A stretch of 64,000 nucleotides of DNA from Massilia pinisoli (lineage in GTDB: Bacteria > Pseudomonadota > Gammaproteobacteria > Burkholderiales > Burkholderiaceae_D): positions 434,001 through 498,000 of the forward strand of contig NZ_JANUGW010000001.1 in assembly GCF_024753285.1 (NCBI RefSeq), written 5' to 3'. The notes below the pieces were generated by a model. The model saw only the letters and a program-made list of their open reading frames with translations. It was not told the origin of the DNA and did no database searches. This document shows positions 7,481 to 15,459 of the stretch, in pieces. The position numbers and the translations under genes were made by a program. How positions within the stretch are numbered: the first letter of the stretch is position 1; each line of letters opens with the position of its first letter.

Positions 7481-8958
7481 TTTGCGAGTCCCGTGTGCGC
7501 CGCGATGAATTCCTTCATCTCGGCCACGTTCGCGTGCATCACGACGAAGCGCTGCGGCAGGGCCTCGATGTTCTCGAAGCCGGCCGGACGCGCGGCGTCG
7601 GTGCCCAGCGCTTCCAGGATCGTCTCGTTGAACTTGGCAGCGAGCGCTGTCTCCAGCACGATCATCGGCACGCCCGGTTCGACGTGCTCGCGCGCGACCT
7701 TGATGCCGTCGGCCGTGTGCGTGTCGATGGTGATGCCGTAGTCGTCGAACACGTCGCGGATCGTCGCGAGGCGGTCCGCGTGCGTCGAGCAGCCGGACTG
7801 GAAGCCGTACTTCGCGACCAGCTTGAATTCGTCGCCGTCGCTGCCCGGCCCGCCGGACAGGTCGAAGCCGCCGTGCGTGTCGACCTTGCGGAACAGCGCA
7901 TGCGTGCGGTCCGCGTCGCGGCCGACGAGGTCGTACACGAAGCGCTCGAAGTTCGATGCCTTCGAGATGTCCATCGACGGGCTCGACGTGTGGTACGTCT
8001 CGGACGATTTGCGGACGCGGTACACGCCCGTGCGGAAGAATTCGTCCAGCACGTTGTTTTCGTTCGTCGCGACGACGAGCTTCGCGATCGGCAGGCCCAT
8101 CATGCGTGCGATGTGGCCCGCGCAGATATTGCCGAAATTGCCCGACGGGACCGTGAACGACACCTTCTGATCGTTCGACGTCGTCGCCGCCAGATAGCCG
8201 CGGAAGTAGTACACGACCTGCGCCACGACGCGCGCCCAGTTGATCGAGTTGACGGTGCCGATCTTGTGCCGGACCTTGAATTCGAGGTCGTTCGAGACGG
8301 CCTTCACCATGTCCTGGCAATCGTCGAACACGCCTTCGACGGCGATGTTGAAGATGTTCGGGTCCTGCAGGCTGAACATCTGCGCCGTCTGGAACGCGCT
8401 CATCTTCTTGTGCGGCGACAGCATGAACACGCGGATGCCGCGCTTGCCGCGCATCGCGTATTCCGCCGCGCTCCCCGTGTCGCCCGACGTGGCGCCGAAG
8501 ATGTTCAACTCGTCGCCGTTCTTCGCCAGCGCGTATTCGAACAGGTTGCCCAGCAACTGCATCGCCATGTCCTTGAACGCCAGCGTCGGGCCGTTCGACA
8601 GGCCTTGCAGGATCAGCGTGCGTTCCGGGCTCTGTTCCAGCACGCGCAGCGGCGTGATCTGGGTCGCTGATTCGTCGGCGCGCGCGTTCTTGTACACGTC
8701 GGCCGTGTACGTCTTCGCCGTCAGCGCCTTCAGGTCGGCATCCGGGACGTCGGTGGCGAACTTGCGCAGGATTTCGTAGGCGAGTTCCGCGTACGACAGC
8801 GAGCGCCAGGCGTCGAGCTCGGCGCCCGTCACCTGCGGATACTGTTCGGGCAGGTACAGCCCGCCGTCCGGCGCGAGGCCGCCCAGCAGAATGTCGGAAA
8901 AGTTGTGGGGATTACGTGCTGCGGACGCGCTCGTCGCGCGGGTGGACACATATTGCAT
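7477..8958 (-). CDS. thrC: Threonine synthase
   Basis: 493 residues, PLP enzyme converting O-phosphohomoserine to threonine. The N-terminus MQYVSTR is standard for the family; a 20-codon upstream extension is unlikely. Motifs: GGLAPDGGLYLPE near the start, the PLP-lysine in GPTLAFKDMAMQ (Lys at about 129), the phosphate loop ATSGDTGSAA, and SGNFGNICAG. Length fits the long bacterial class. First gene of the thrC-moeA-moaD operon. Homoserine dehydrogenase (hom), usually immediately upstream in relatives, is absent; a REP-like element and sdaA lie there instead. Confidence 0.95.
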   Translation of the reverse strand: MQYVSTRATSASAARNPHNFSDILLGGLAPDGGLYLPEQYPQVTGAELDAWRSLSYAELAYEILRKFATDVPDADLKALTAKTYTADVYKNARADESATQITPLRVLEQSPERTLILQGLSNGPTLAFKDMAMQLLGNLFEYALAKNGDELNIFGATSGDTGSAAEYAMRGKRGIRVFMLSPHKKMSAFQTAQMFSLQDPNIFNIAVEGVFDDCQDMVKAVSNDLEFKVRHKIGTVNSINWARVVAQVVYYFRGYLAATTSNDQKVSFTVPSGNFGNICAGHIARMMGLPIAKLVVATNENNVLDEFFRTGVYRVRKSSETYHTSSPSMDISKASNFERFVYDLVGRDADRTHALFRKVDTHGGFDLSGGPGSDGDEFKLVAKYGFQSGCSTHADRLATIRDVFDDYGITIDTHTADGIKVAREHVEPGVPMIVLETALAAKFNETILEALGTDAARPAGFENIEALPQRFVVMHANVAEMKEFIAAHTGLAK

Positions 8959-9079
8959 ACGGTAGAAAAGATCGGGGTTGGCAGGCGTTGAACAATTATT
9001 ATAGTCTGGACCGAGCAATATTGTCTTTTTACCGAATATTGTTCACCAAATTCGTATCAAATCGATGCAATTGGCGTTT

Positions 9080-9160
9080 GGTGGGCACGGGGTGCCCACC
9101 CTACGGCAACATGCGGTAGCGGCCGGCGAATATCGTAGGGTGGGCGGTCCTCCGCCCACC
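9080..9160. repeat. REP-like pair of hairpins in inverted orientation
   Basis: Two near-identical palindromic units flank a 28-bp spacer. Unit 1 is GGTGGGCAC-GGG-GTGCCCACC (9080-9100, 9-bp perfect stem) followed by CTACG. Unit 2 is CGTAG followed by GGTGGGCGG-TCCT-CCGCCCACC (9134-9160, 9-bp perfect stem). The CTACG/CGTAG tags show that the units are head-to-head copies, as in BIME-type repetitive extragenic elements. It sits between thrC and sdaA, which are both on the minus strand. Confidence 0.8.
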
Positions 9161-9172
9161 GCCGCCATCCGC

Positions 9173-10549
9173 TCAGCACGCGGCATGGTTCACCGTCACC
9201 ACGTGCACGGCCAGGCCACCGAGCGACGTTTCCTTGTACTTGGCCTGCATGTCGAACCCGGTCTGGCGCATCGTCTCGATGACGTCGTCCAGGCTGACGA
9301 AGTGCGTGCCGTCGCCTTTCAGCGCCAGCGACGCCGCCGTGATGGCCTTGATGGCGCCCATGCCGTTGCGCTCGATGCACGGGATCTGCACGAGCCCGCC
9401 GATCGGGTCGCACGTCATCCCGAGATGGTGCTCGATGCCGATCTCGGCCGCGTTTTCAATCTGGCCGTTGGAGCCGCCCAGCGCCGCCACGAGGCCCGCC
9501 GCCGCCATCCCGCACGCGACGCCGACTTCGCCCTGGCACCCGATCTCGGCGCCGGAAATCGATGCGTTCTTCTTGCACAGCATGCCGATCGCGGCCGCCG
9601 TCAGCAGGAAGTCGTGGATGCCGCGGCGCGCGTCGCTCGGGCGGCAATCCTCGGCGTAGTAGCGCAGCACGGCCGGGATGATGCCCGCCGCGCCGTTCGT
9701 CGGCGCCGTGACGACGCGCCCGCCGGCCGCGTTCTCTTCGTTGACGGCCATCGCGTACAGGCTGACCTGGTTGACGGCATCGTGCGGCAGGTGGTTCGTC
9801 GCGTCGCGCGCCTGGTGTTCCTGGCGCCACAGCTTCGCGGCGCGGCGCTTGACGTTCAACCCGCCCGGCAACTCGCCTTCCGTGACGAGGCCGTGCGCGA
9901 TACAGCCGCGCATCACGTCCCAGATGCGGTCCAGGCCCGCATCCAGCTCCACGTCCGTCATGCGCGCCCGCTCGTTCGCGCGCAGCATGGCGGGGATCGT
10001 CAAGCCGTCACGGCCCCCTTGATCGAGCAGCTCGCGCATCGTATTGAACGGGAACGGCACCGCGACCGTCTCGCGCGCCGCCTGCGTCTCGCCGGGCGCC
10101 GTGATGAAGCCGCCGCCGACCGAATAATAAATGCGCTCGATGACGCTGCCGTCCGCCAGCTTCAGCACGAAGCGCATGCCGTTCGGGTGCTCGGGCAACG
10201 TGGACTGCTTGTGCCACACGAGGCCCGTGCTGCGCGCAAACGGCACGGGCTTCGTGCCCAGCAGGTTCAGCACGCCGTCCAGTTCCGCCTCGGCGAGCTT
10301 GTCCTCGACGGTGTCCGGGTCGACATCCTGCGGCGTCTCGCCCATCAGGCCGAGGATGACGGCCTTGTCGGTCGCATGGCCCACGCCCGTCAATGCGAGC
10401 GAGCCGTACAGGTGGGCTTCCACGCCCACGACGTCGTCGAGCGGGCCGCACTCGATGAGGAAGCGGCGCGCCGCGACCATCGGGCCCACGGTGTGCGAAC
10501 TCGATGGGCCGATGCCGATCTTGAAAAGGTCAAATACGCTCATGTCCAT
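9173..10549 (-). CDS. sdaA: L-serine ammonia-lyase, iron-sulfur type (single chain)
   Basis: 458 residues. Converts L-serine to pyruvate and ammonia using a [4Fe-4S] cluster. N-terminal beta domain starts MSVFDLFKIGIGPSSSHTVGPM; the catalytic alpha domain has GAEIGCQGEVGVACGMAAAG and CDPIGGLVQIPCIERN, which contain the cluster cysteines. Length and single-chain organisation match SdaA/SdaB. AGGAGA precedes the ATG at 10549. The gene lies between thrC and the threonine-degradation pair tdh/kbl, so serine, glycine and threonine metabolism genes cluster here. Confidence 0.94.
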   Translation of the reverse strand: MDMSVFDLFKIGIGPSSSHTVGPMVAARRFLIECGPLDDVVGVEAHLYGSLALTGVGHATDKAVILGLMGETPQDVDPDTVEDKLAEAELDGVLNLLGTKPVPFARSTGLVWHKQSTLPEHPNGMRFVLKLADGSVIERIYYSVGGGFITAPGETQAARETVAVPFPFNTMRELLDQGGRDGLTIPAMLRANERARMTDVELDAGLDRIWDVMRGCIAHGLVTEGELPGGLNVKRRAAKLWRQEHQARDATNHLPHDAVNQVSLYAMAVNEENAAGGRVVTAPTNGAAGIIPAVLRYYAEDCRPSDARRGIHDFLLTAAAIGMLCKKNASISGAEIGCQGEVGVACGMAAAGLVAALGGSNGQIENAAEIGIEHHLGMTCDPIGGLVQIPCIERNGMGAIKAITAASLALKGDGTHFVSLDDVIETMRQTGFDMQAKYKETSLGGLAVHVVTVNHAAC

Positions 10550-10617
10550 GAGCTGTCTCCTGTTATCGTGACCGGGGCTGTTCGCGCCTCGTGGACGCCG
10601 CCCCTTTGTGTGGACGC

Positions 10618-10638
10618 GCGGCCGCTCGTGGCGGCCGC
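10618..10638. terminator. Perfect 8-bp hairpin downstream of tdh
   Basis: GCGGCCGC-TCGTG-GCGGCCGC follows the tdh stop codon in transcription order on the minus strand. There is no T-run, so it may be an mRNA 3'-stabilising hairpin or Rho-assisted terminator rather than an intrinsic one. Confidence 0.4.
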
Positions 10639-10654
10639 AGCAATCGGATGGCGG

Positions 10655-11617
10655 TCAGGCCGCCTTGCTCATTCCCACGTCGACGTTGGCGAGCATGTCG
10701 TCGACCATCGCCTCGATGCCGACGCGTGCCTTCCAGCCCCAGTCGGCGGTGGCGCGGCTGTCATCCAGGCTCTTAGGCCAGGAGTCGGCGATCTGCTGGC
10801 GGCTGTCCGGCTTGTACGCGATGCGGAACGCGGGGAGCTTCGCCTGGATGGCGGCGGCCAGCTCGCGCGGGTTGAACGACACGCCGGCCACGTTGTACGA
10901 CGAGCGGATGACGACTTGCTCCGCCGGCGCGTCCATCAATTCGATCGTGGCGCGGATCGCGTCCGGCATGTAGATCATCGGCAGCGTCGTTTCCGGGCCG
11001 AGGAAGCATTCGTACGTTTCGCCGCGCAGCGCCGCGTGGAAAATCGCAATCGCGTAATCGGTCGTGCCGCCGCCCGGCGGCGACTTGTAGCTGATGATGC
11101 CCGGGTAGCGGATGCTGCGCACGTCCACGCCGTACTTCGCGTGGTAGTACTCGCACAGGCGCTCGCCCGCGAGCTTGCTGATGCCGTAGATCGACGTCGG
11201 GTCCATGATCGTGTACTGCGGCGTGGCTTCGCTCGGCGTGTTCGGGCCGAACGCGGCGATCGACGACGGCCAGAACACTTTCAACGGCTTGCCCGCGTCG
11301 CCGCGCTCGCGCGCGATCTCGAGGATGTTAAGCAGGCCGTCCATGTTCAAGGTCCATGCCCTCAAAGGCGCCTTCTCGCCCGTGGCGGACAGCAGCGCGG
11401 CCAGCTGGTAGATTTGCGTGACGTCTTCGCTTGCGACCAGGCGTGCCACCGCGTCCTTGTCGAGCACGTCGAGGCGCACATAGCGCGTGGCGCCGTACAG
11501 GTTGTCGACGCCGATGTCCGCCGCGATCACGTTCGCGGCGCCGTGCTGCTGCGCGAGAGCGGTCACCAGTTCACTGCCGATCTGGCCGTTGGCGCCGATG
11601 ATGAGGATGCGTTCCAT
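10655..11617 (-). CDS. L-threonine 3-dehydrogenase, SDR/epimerase type
   Basis: 320 residues of the extended SDR fold: nucleotide motif IIGANGQIGS at 6-15, a catalytic Ser in the FWPSSIAAFG region and the Tyr-x3-Lys pair in SIYGISK (Tyr144, Lys148). The segment RYPGIISYKSPPGGGTTDYA is characteristic of SDR-type threonine dehydrogenases, which oxidise L-threonine to 2-amino-3-ketobutyrate with NAD+. The next gene upstream, kbl, splits that product with CoA into glycine and acetyl-CoA, so the two form a degradation operon (87-bp gap). This is the nucleotide-sugar-epimerase-like enzyme, not the zinc MDR-type Tdh of E. coli. Confidence 0.9.
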   Translation of the reverse strand: MERILIIGANGQIGSELVTALAQQHGAANVIAADIGVDNLYGATRYVRLDVLDKDAVARLVASEDVTQIYQLAALLSATGEKAPLRAWTLNMDGLLNILEIARERGDAGKPLKVFWPSSIAAFGPNTPSEATPQYTIMDPTSIYGISKLAGERLCEYYHAKYGVDVRSIRYPGIISYKSPPGGGTTDYAIAIFHAALRGETYECFLGPETTLPMIYMPDAIRATIELMDAPAEQVVIRSSYNVAGVSFNPRELAAAIQAKLPAFRIAYKPDSRQQIADSWPKSLDDSRATADWGWKARVGIEAMVDDMLANVDVGMSKAA

Positions 11618-11704
11618 GTTCTACCTTGTTCTTTCCGGCTTCGTGAGCCTGTTCCGGTGCTTCGCTTCGTGGGCGGCGACCGGTCGATTTGTCGAGCGCC
11701 GCGA

Positions 11705-12910
11705 TCAGGCAGTCTTGATGATGCCCAGCTCGCGCCCGGCCTGTTCGAAGGCACCCAGCACCTTGTCCAGCTGTTCGCGGGTGTGCGCGGCCGACAGTTG
11801 CACGCGCACGCGCGCCTGGCCCATCGGCACCACCGGGTAGAAGAAACCCGACAGCAGCACGCCCAGCTCGAACATGCGCGCCGCGAATTTCTGCGCGACG
11901 GGCGCGTCGAACAGCATCACCGGCACGACCGGGTGCGTGCCCGGCTTGATGGTGAAGCCGATGCGCTCGATCTCGCGCCGGAAGTATGCCGTGTTCTCGT
12001 GCAGCCGGTCGCGCAGTTCGGTCGACTTGCCGATACGGTCCAGCACCGCGAGCGATGCCCCGGCAATCATCGGCGCCAAGGTGTTCGAGAACAGGTACGG
12101 CCGCGACTTCTGGCGCAAGGTCTCGATGACTTCCTTGCGGCCGGACGTGAAACCGCCCATCGCGCCGCCCAGCGCCTTGCCGAGCGTGCCCGTGATGATG
12201 TCGATCTTGCCGATGACGCCGCAGTGCTCGTGCGTGCCGCGGCCCGTCTTGCCCATGAAGCCGGAGGCGTGCGATTCGTCGATCATCGTCAGCGCCCCGT
12301 ATTTCGCGGCCAGCGCGACGATCTTGTCCAGTTGCGCGATCGTGCCGTCCATCGAGAACACGCCGTCCGTGACGATGATCTTGTGGCGCTTGCCGGCGCT
12401 CGTCGCGGCCTGCAGCTGCTGTTCCAGGTCGGCCATGTCGTTGTTCGCGTAACGGTAGCGCGCCGCCTTGCACAGGCGGACGCCGTCGATGATCGATGCG
12501 TGGTTCAGCGCGTCGGAGATGATGGCGTCGTTCTCGTCGAACAGCGGTTCGAACACGCCGCCGTTGGCGTCGAATGCGGCCGCGTACAGGATCGTGTCGT
12601 CCGTGCCGAGGAATGCGGACAGCTTCTTCTCCAATTCCTTGTGCACGGTCTGCGTGCCGCAGATGAAGCGCACCGACGACAGGCCATAGCCGTATTTCTG
12701 CAGCGCGGCCTCGGCGGCCTTCTGCGTCTCCAGGTCGCCCGACAGACCCAGGTAATTGTTGGCGCACATATTGATGAGCGTGCGGCCGTCATCCGCCACC
12801 ACTTCGGCGCCCTGGCGCGAAGCGAGCACCCGCTCGGGCTTGAACAGGCCTTCGGTCTTCAGCGTGTCGAGTTTCTGCTGCAGGTCGCTATAGAATGCTG
12901 GGTCGCTCAT
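11705..12910 (-). CDS. kbl: Glycine C-acetyltransferase (2-amino-3-ketobutyrate CoA ligase)
   Basis: 401 residues, fold-type I PLP enzyme of the alpha-oxoamine synthase family. Motifs: NNYLGLSG near residue 51, SVRFICGTQTVHKELE, the cofactor Asp in IDESHASGFMG (Asp211), and the Schiff-base lysine in TGTLGKALGGA (Lys245). It cleaves 2-amino-3-ketobutyrate to glycine and acetyl-CoA, using the product of the downstream threonine dehydrogenase. Divergent to an XRE-cupin regulator across a 132-bp region holding a perfect palindrome, so substrate-linked control is likely. Confidence 0.95.
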   Translation of the reverse strand: MSDPAFYSDLQQKLDTLKTEGLFKPERVLASRQGAEVVADDGRTLINMCANNYLGLSGDLETQKAAEAALQKYGYGLSSVRFICGTQTVHKELEKKLSAFLGTDDTILYAAAFDANGGVFEPLFDENDAIISDALNHASIIDGVRLCKAARYRYANNDMADLEQQLQAATSAGKRHKIIVTDGVFSMDGTIAQLDKIVALAAKYGALTMIDESHASGFMGKTGRGTHEHCGVIGKIDIITGTLGKALGGAMGGFTSGRKEVIETLRQKSRPYLFSNTLAPMIAGASLAVLDRIGKSTELRDRLHENTAYFRREIERIGFTIKPGTHPVVPVMLFDAPVAQKFAARMFELGVLLSGFFYPVVPMGQARVRVQLSAAHTREQLDKVLGAFEQAGRELGIIKTA

Positions 12911-12990
12911 CGTTCTCGTCCTTGTGGTTGGCGAATGGTATAGTGGCGGTGCGTTCGATGTATGGAACGTGTTCTATATTTCGAACAAAA

Positions 12991-13006
12991 ATTCAATATA
13001 TTGAAT
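12991..13006. promoter_or_regulatory. 16-bp perfect palindrome, putative operator between kbl and XRE-cupin gene
   Basis: ATTCAATATATTGAAT is a perfect palindrome in an AT-rich island 80 bp upstream of kbl and 36 bp upstream of the divergent regulator. A second, looser inverted repeat GAAC-GT-GTTC lies at 12965-12974. Position and symmetry suit the neighbouring XRE dimer (inference). Confidence 0.55.
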
Positions 13007-13042
13007 CTTACCCCCAGCCATTGAACTTGGCAAGCAAGGTCC

Positions 13043-13618
13043 ATGAACAAAGCAGTCACCACCAGCGCCCCGCCCGAAGTCGGGGCCACCCTGCAGCGGC
13101 TGCGCCTCGCGCGCGGCCTCACCCTGGAAGACCTGTCGCGCATCGCGGGCGTGTCGAAATCGATGCTGTCGCAGATCGAACGGGAAAAGGCCAACCCCAC
13201 GATCGCCATCACGTGGCGTCTGGCCAATGCGCTCGGCGTGCAGATCGGCGAACTGCTGTCGTCCGAAGTGCGCGCGGTCGACCTCATCCGTGTCGTCGAC
13301 GCCCACGAAATCCCGACCCTGCCCGGCAACCACGCGGGGTATTCGCTGCGCATCCTCGGACCGATGGACCTTGCTGGCAAGTATGAATGGTATGAGCTGA
13401 CCTTGCAGCCGGGTGGCGAACTGGCGTCGCAGGCCCACGATCCGGGTACCACCGAGCACTTGACCGTGGTCACCGGGACGGTTGAACTGGAGGTCGGGGC
13501 CGAGAAGCGAAAAATCAAGCACGGCGCGACGGCGCGCTATCCGGCCGACCAGAACCATGCCATCCGGAATGCCGGCAAGACGGAAGCGAAGGCGCTGCTG
13601 GTGGTCGTGCACCGTTGA
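13043..13618 (+). CDS. XRE-family regulator with C-terminal cupin domain
   Basis: 191 residues. An N-terminal Cro/C1 HTH (about 13-67: LQRLRLARGLTLEDLSRIAGVSKSMLSQIEREKANPT split into the usual five helices) is fused to a small cupin barrel (about 120-190) with EHLTVVTGTVELEVG and the C-terminal GHAIRN-like strand NHAIRNAGK. This architecture (PuuR/SutR-like) senses small metabolites through the cupin. It is divergent to kbl-tdh and likely controls that operon and itself through the palindrome at 12991-13006. The effector could be threonine, glycine or the ketobutyrate (inference). Confidence 0.9.
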   Translation: MNKAVTTSAPPEVGATLQRLRLARGLTLEDLSRIAGVSKSMLSQIEREKANPTIAITWRLANALGVQIGELLSSEVRAVDLIRVVDAHEIPTLPGNHAGYSLRILGPMDLAGKYEWYELTLQPGGELASQAHDPGTTEHLTVVTGTVELEVGAEKRKIKHGATARYPADQNHAIRNAGKTEAKALLVVVHR

Positions 13619-13620
13619 CA

Positions 13621-13648
13621 AAACAAAAACCCCTGCGCGCGGCAGGGG
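13621..13648 (-). terminator. Rho-independent terminator of the small minus-strand gene
   Basis: CCCCTGC-GCGCG-GCAGGGG (13630-13648) with an A-rich run AAACAAAAA at 13621-13629. Read on the minus strand this is a 7-bp GC stem followed by a U-rich tail, 24 nt after the stop of the gene at 13673-13816. It may also slow transcripts from the convergent regulator gene. Confidence 0.75.
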
Positions 13649-13672
13649 TCGTCGTGAGGTTCCGGCGGGTGC

Positions 13673-13816
13673 TCAGCGCGGCGTCAGCGGGCCGCTCCGG
13701 TACGAGGCACCGACCAGTTCGAGCGCGCGGCGAGCTTCCGTGCGGATCGCGCGGAACAGACGGCCCAGCGCGCTGCCGGTCGTGCGGCGGGCGGAGATCG
13801 TAGTGTAGGCGTTCAT
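13673..13816 (-). CDS. Small basic protein (47 aa), unknown function
   Basis: 47 residues, rich in Arg and Ala, with a predicted amphipathic helix (ALGRLFRAIRTEARRALEL) and a C-terminal Pro/Arg tail. I do not recognise a family; length and basic helix recall DUF1127-like small proteins, but the consensus is not clear. Reality is supported by GGAG five nt before the ATG at 13816 and by a dedicated intrinsic terminator just after the stop. An upstream in-frame ATG at 13834 has no comparable RBS. Monocistronic. Confidence 0.6.
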   Translation of the reverse strand: MNAYTTISARRTTGSALGRLFRAIRTEARRALELVGASYRSGPLTPR

Positions 13817-13990
13817 ATCGGCTCCATCATTCATGTCGTTCAGTGATGAAGACAGTGTACGTCGACGCCAGATATCAATCCAATTCCCATTTCCGATCGC
13901 CGCCATACACGTTAGTGATGTCCCGGCAGCGCGATATCACGCGTGGCTGCGTGCCCCATCACGACGGCTTATCGCCAACCATGGCCGACA

Positions 13991-15259
13991 TCACGCGGCG
14001 CGGCGCTCCGGCCCCGCGTACAGCCGAACCCGCTGCCACTGCCGGCGCCGATCGATGCCGGCGCCAGTCTGCCCGCGCCCCAGGTGCCGGCCGACACCGG
14101 CCTTGCCTGCAGCCGCGGCCTCATCGCCGGCGTCGGCAGCGAGCAGCATCCACAGATACGACCGTACGGCATCGCGCGCGACACCGCGTCCGCTGCCGAC
14201 CATCGTGCCCAGGTTGTACTGGGCCAGCGCATGCCCCTGGCCGGCGGCGAGGCGGTACCAGTGCACGGCCAGCGCATCGTCCTGCGGGACGCCGGCGCCG
14301 TTCGCATACATCGCGCCGAGGTTGTTCTGGGCGCTCGCGTCGCCCTGCTCGGCCGCACGGCGATACCACGCGGCGGCCAGCGCGTCGTCGCGCGGCACGC
14401 CCTGCCCGTTCGCATGGATCACCCCGAGCGTGAACTGCGCCTTCGCCACCCCCTGCTCCGCCGCGCGCCGGTACCAGTACAACGCCGGCCCGGTGCCGCC
14501 GTCGCCGCACAACCGGGCGAGGCTGAGCTGCGCTTCCGCGTCGCCCTGTTCCGCCGCGCATTCGAGCCAGGCGCGTGCGCCCACCGCATCGGACGGCGTC
14601 CCGAGCCCGGCCAGATAGGCCAGGCCCAGCAGCCGCTGCGCAGGCGCATGGCCGCGCGCGGCCGCGCGCCGGAACCAGCACAACGCCTCTGCCTCGCTGG
14701 CCGCCACGCCCTGGCCCCGGCGGACCATCAGCCCCAGGCTGACTTCGGCCTCGGCGTCGCCCAGCAACGCGGCCTTGCGGAACCACGCCAGCGCGAGCGG
14801 GTGGCTGCACGCGACGCCGGCGCCGTCCAGGTAGCACGTGCCAAGCATGCGCTGGGCGCTTGCCAGGTCCTGCTCGGCCGCCTTGTAGTACCACGCGACG
14901 GCCTCGCCCGCATCGCGCTCGACGCCCCGTCCGGCCAGGTACAGGTCGCCGAGGTTCTGCTGTGCCGACGCGTCGCCTTGCGCGGCGGCGCGGCCGAACC
15001 AGTAGGCGGCCGTCCGGTCGCACTGCGCGACGCCCCGGCCCTGGAAATACATGGCGCCCAGGTGGTTCTGCGCGAACGCGAGGTACTGGCGCGCAGCCCG
15101 TTCCAGCCAGCGGCAGGCCGCGGCCTCGTCCTGCGCGGTGCCGTCGCCGTCCTTGTACATCATGCCGAGGTTGAACTGCGCGTAGGGGTTGTCGCGGGCC
15201 GCCGCGCGCGCGAACCAGGCGAACGCGCCCGCGCGCGGTACCGACTTGTCGATTTGCAT
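13991..15259 (-). CDS. Sel1-like (SEL1/TPR-type) repeat protein
   Basis: 422 residues made of about eleven Sel1-like repeats of roughly 36 residues, each with the pattern A-x2-W-[FY]-RRAAEQGDA-x-AQ-x-LG-x-[ML]-Y-x-[DN]-G-x-GV. It folds as an alpha/alpha solenoid for protein-protein interaction. No signal peptide or membrane segment is visible, so it is probably cytoplasmic. GGGAG six nt upstream supports ATG 15259. Repeat proteins of this type often act as adaptors in stress, envelope or secretion pathways, but no partner is indicated by the neighbours. The near-identical repeats make internal misassembly possible. Confidence 0.85.
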   Translation of the reverse strand: MQIDKSVPRAGAFAWFARAAARDNPYAQFNLGMMYKDGDGTAQDEAAACRWLERAARQYLAFAQNHLGAMYFQGRGVAQCDRTAAYWFGRAAAQGDASAQQNLGDLYLAGRGVERDAGEAVAWYYKAAEQDLASAQRMLGTCYLDGAGVACSHPLALAWFRKAALLGDAEAEVSLGLMVRRGQGVAASEAEALCWFRRAAARGHAPAQRLLGLAYLAGLGTPSDAVGARAWLECAAEQGDAEAQLSLARLCGDGGTGPALYWYRRAAEQGVAKAQFTLGVIHANGQGVPRDDALAAAWYRRAAEQGDASAQNNLGAMYANGAGVPQDDALAVHWYRLAAGQGHALAQYNLGTMVGSGRGVARDAVRSYLWMLLAADAGDEAAAAGKAGVGRHLGRGQTGAGIDRRRQWQRVRLYAGPERRAA

Positions 15260-15356
15260 GCGTTGCTCCCGGACGGGTCAAAGAATTGGCAAAAGTGTAA
15301 TGATGCGATGCATCACGGATTTGAGGTGCGCCAACGTCTGGGGGATGGACGAACGC

Positions 15357-15383
15357 AAAAAGGCACCGGCGCGACGCCGGTGC
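15357..15383 (-). terminator. Rho-independent terminator of the exonuclease gene
   Basis: GCACCGGC-GCGAC-GCCGGTGC (15363-15383), an 8-bp perfect stem. On the minus strand it is followed by a T-run (AAAAA at 15357-15361 on the plus strand), about 75 nt after the exonuclease stop. Confidence 0.7.
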
Positions 15384-15459
15384 GACGCCTCAGCCGAAGC
15401 GGCCGCGCGCACGCGACGACACGAGCTGCGTGGGGGAAACGAGTGGACGGCGGGCGCCG

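Noticed and set aside
10562..10573. GTTATCGTGACC upstream of sdaA
   Set aside because: Only the left half of the operator is matched; no symmetry.
9065..12943. 1292-codon open frame on the plus strand
   Set aside because: Antisense to sdaA, tdh and kbl, which have clear catalytic motifs; no RBS and no domain pattern.
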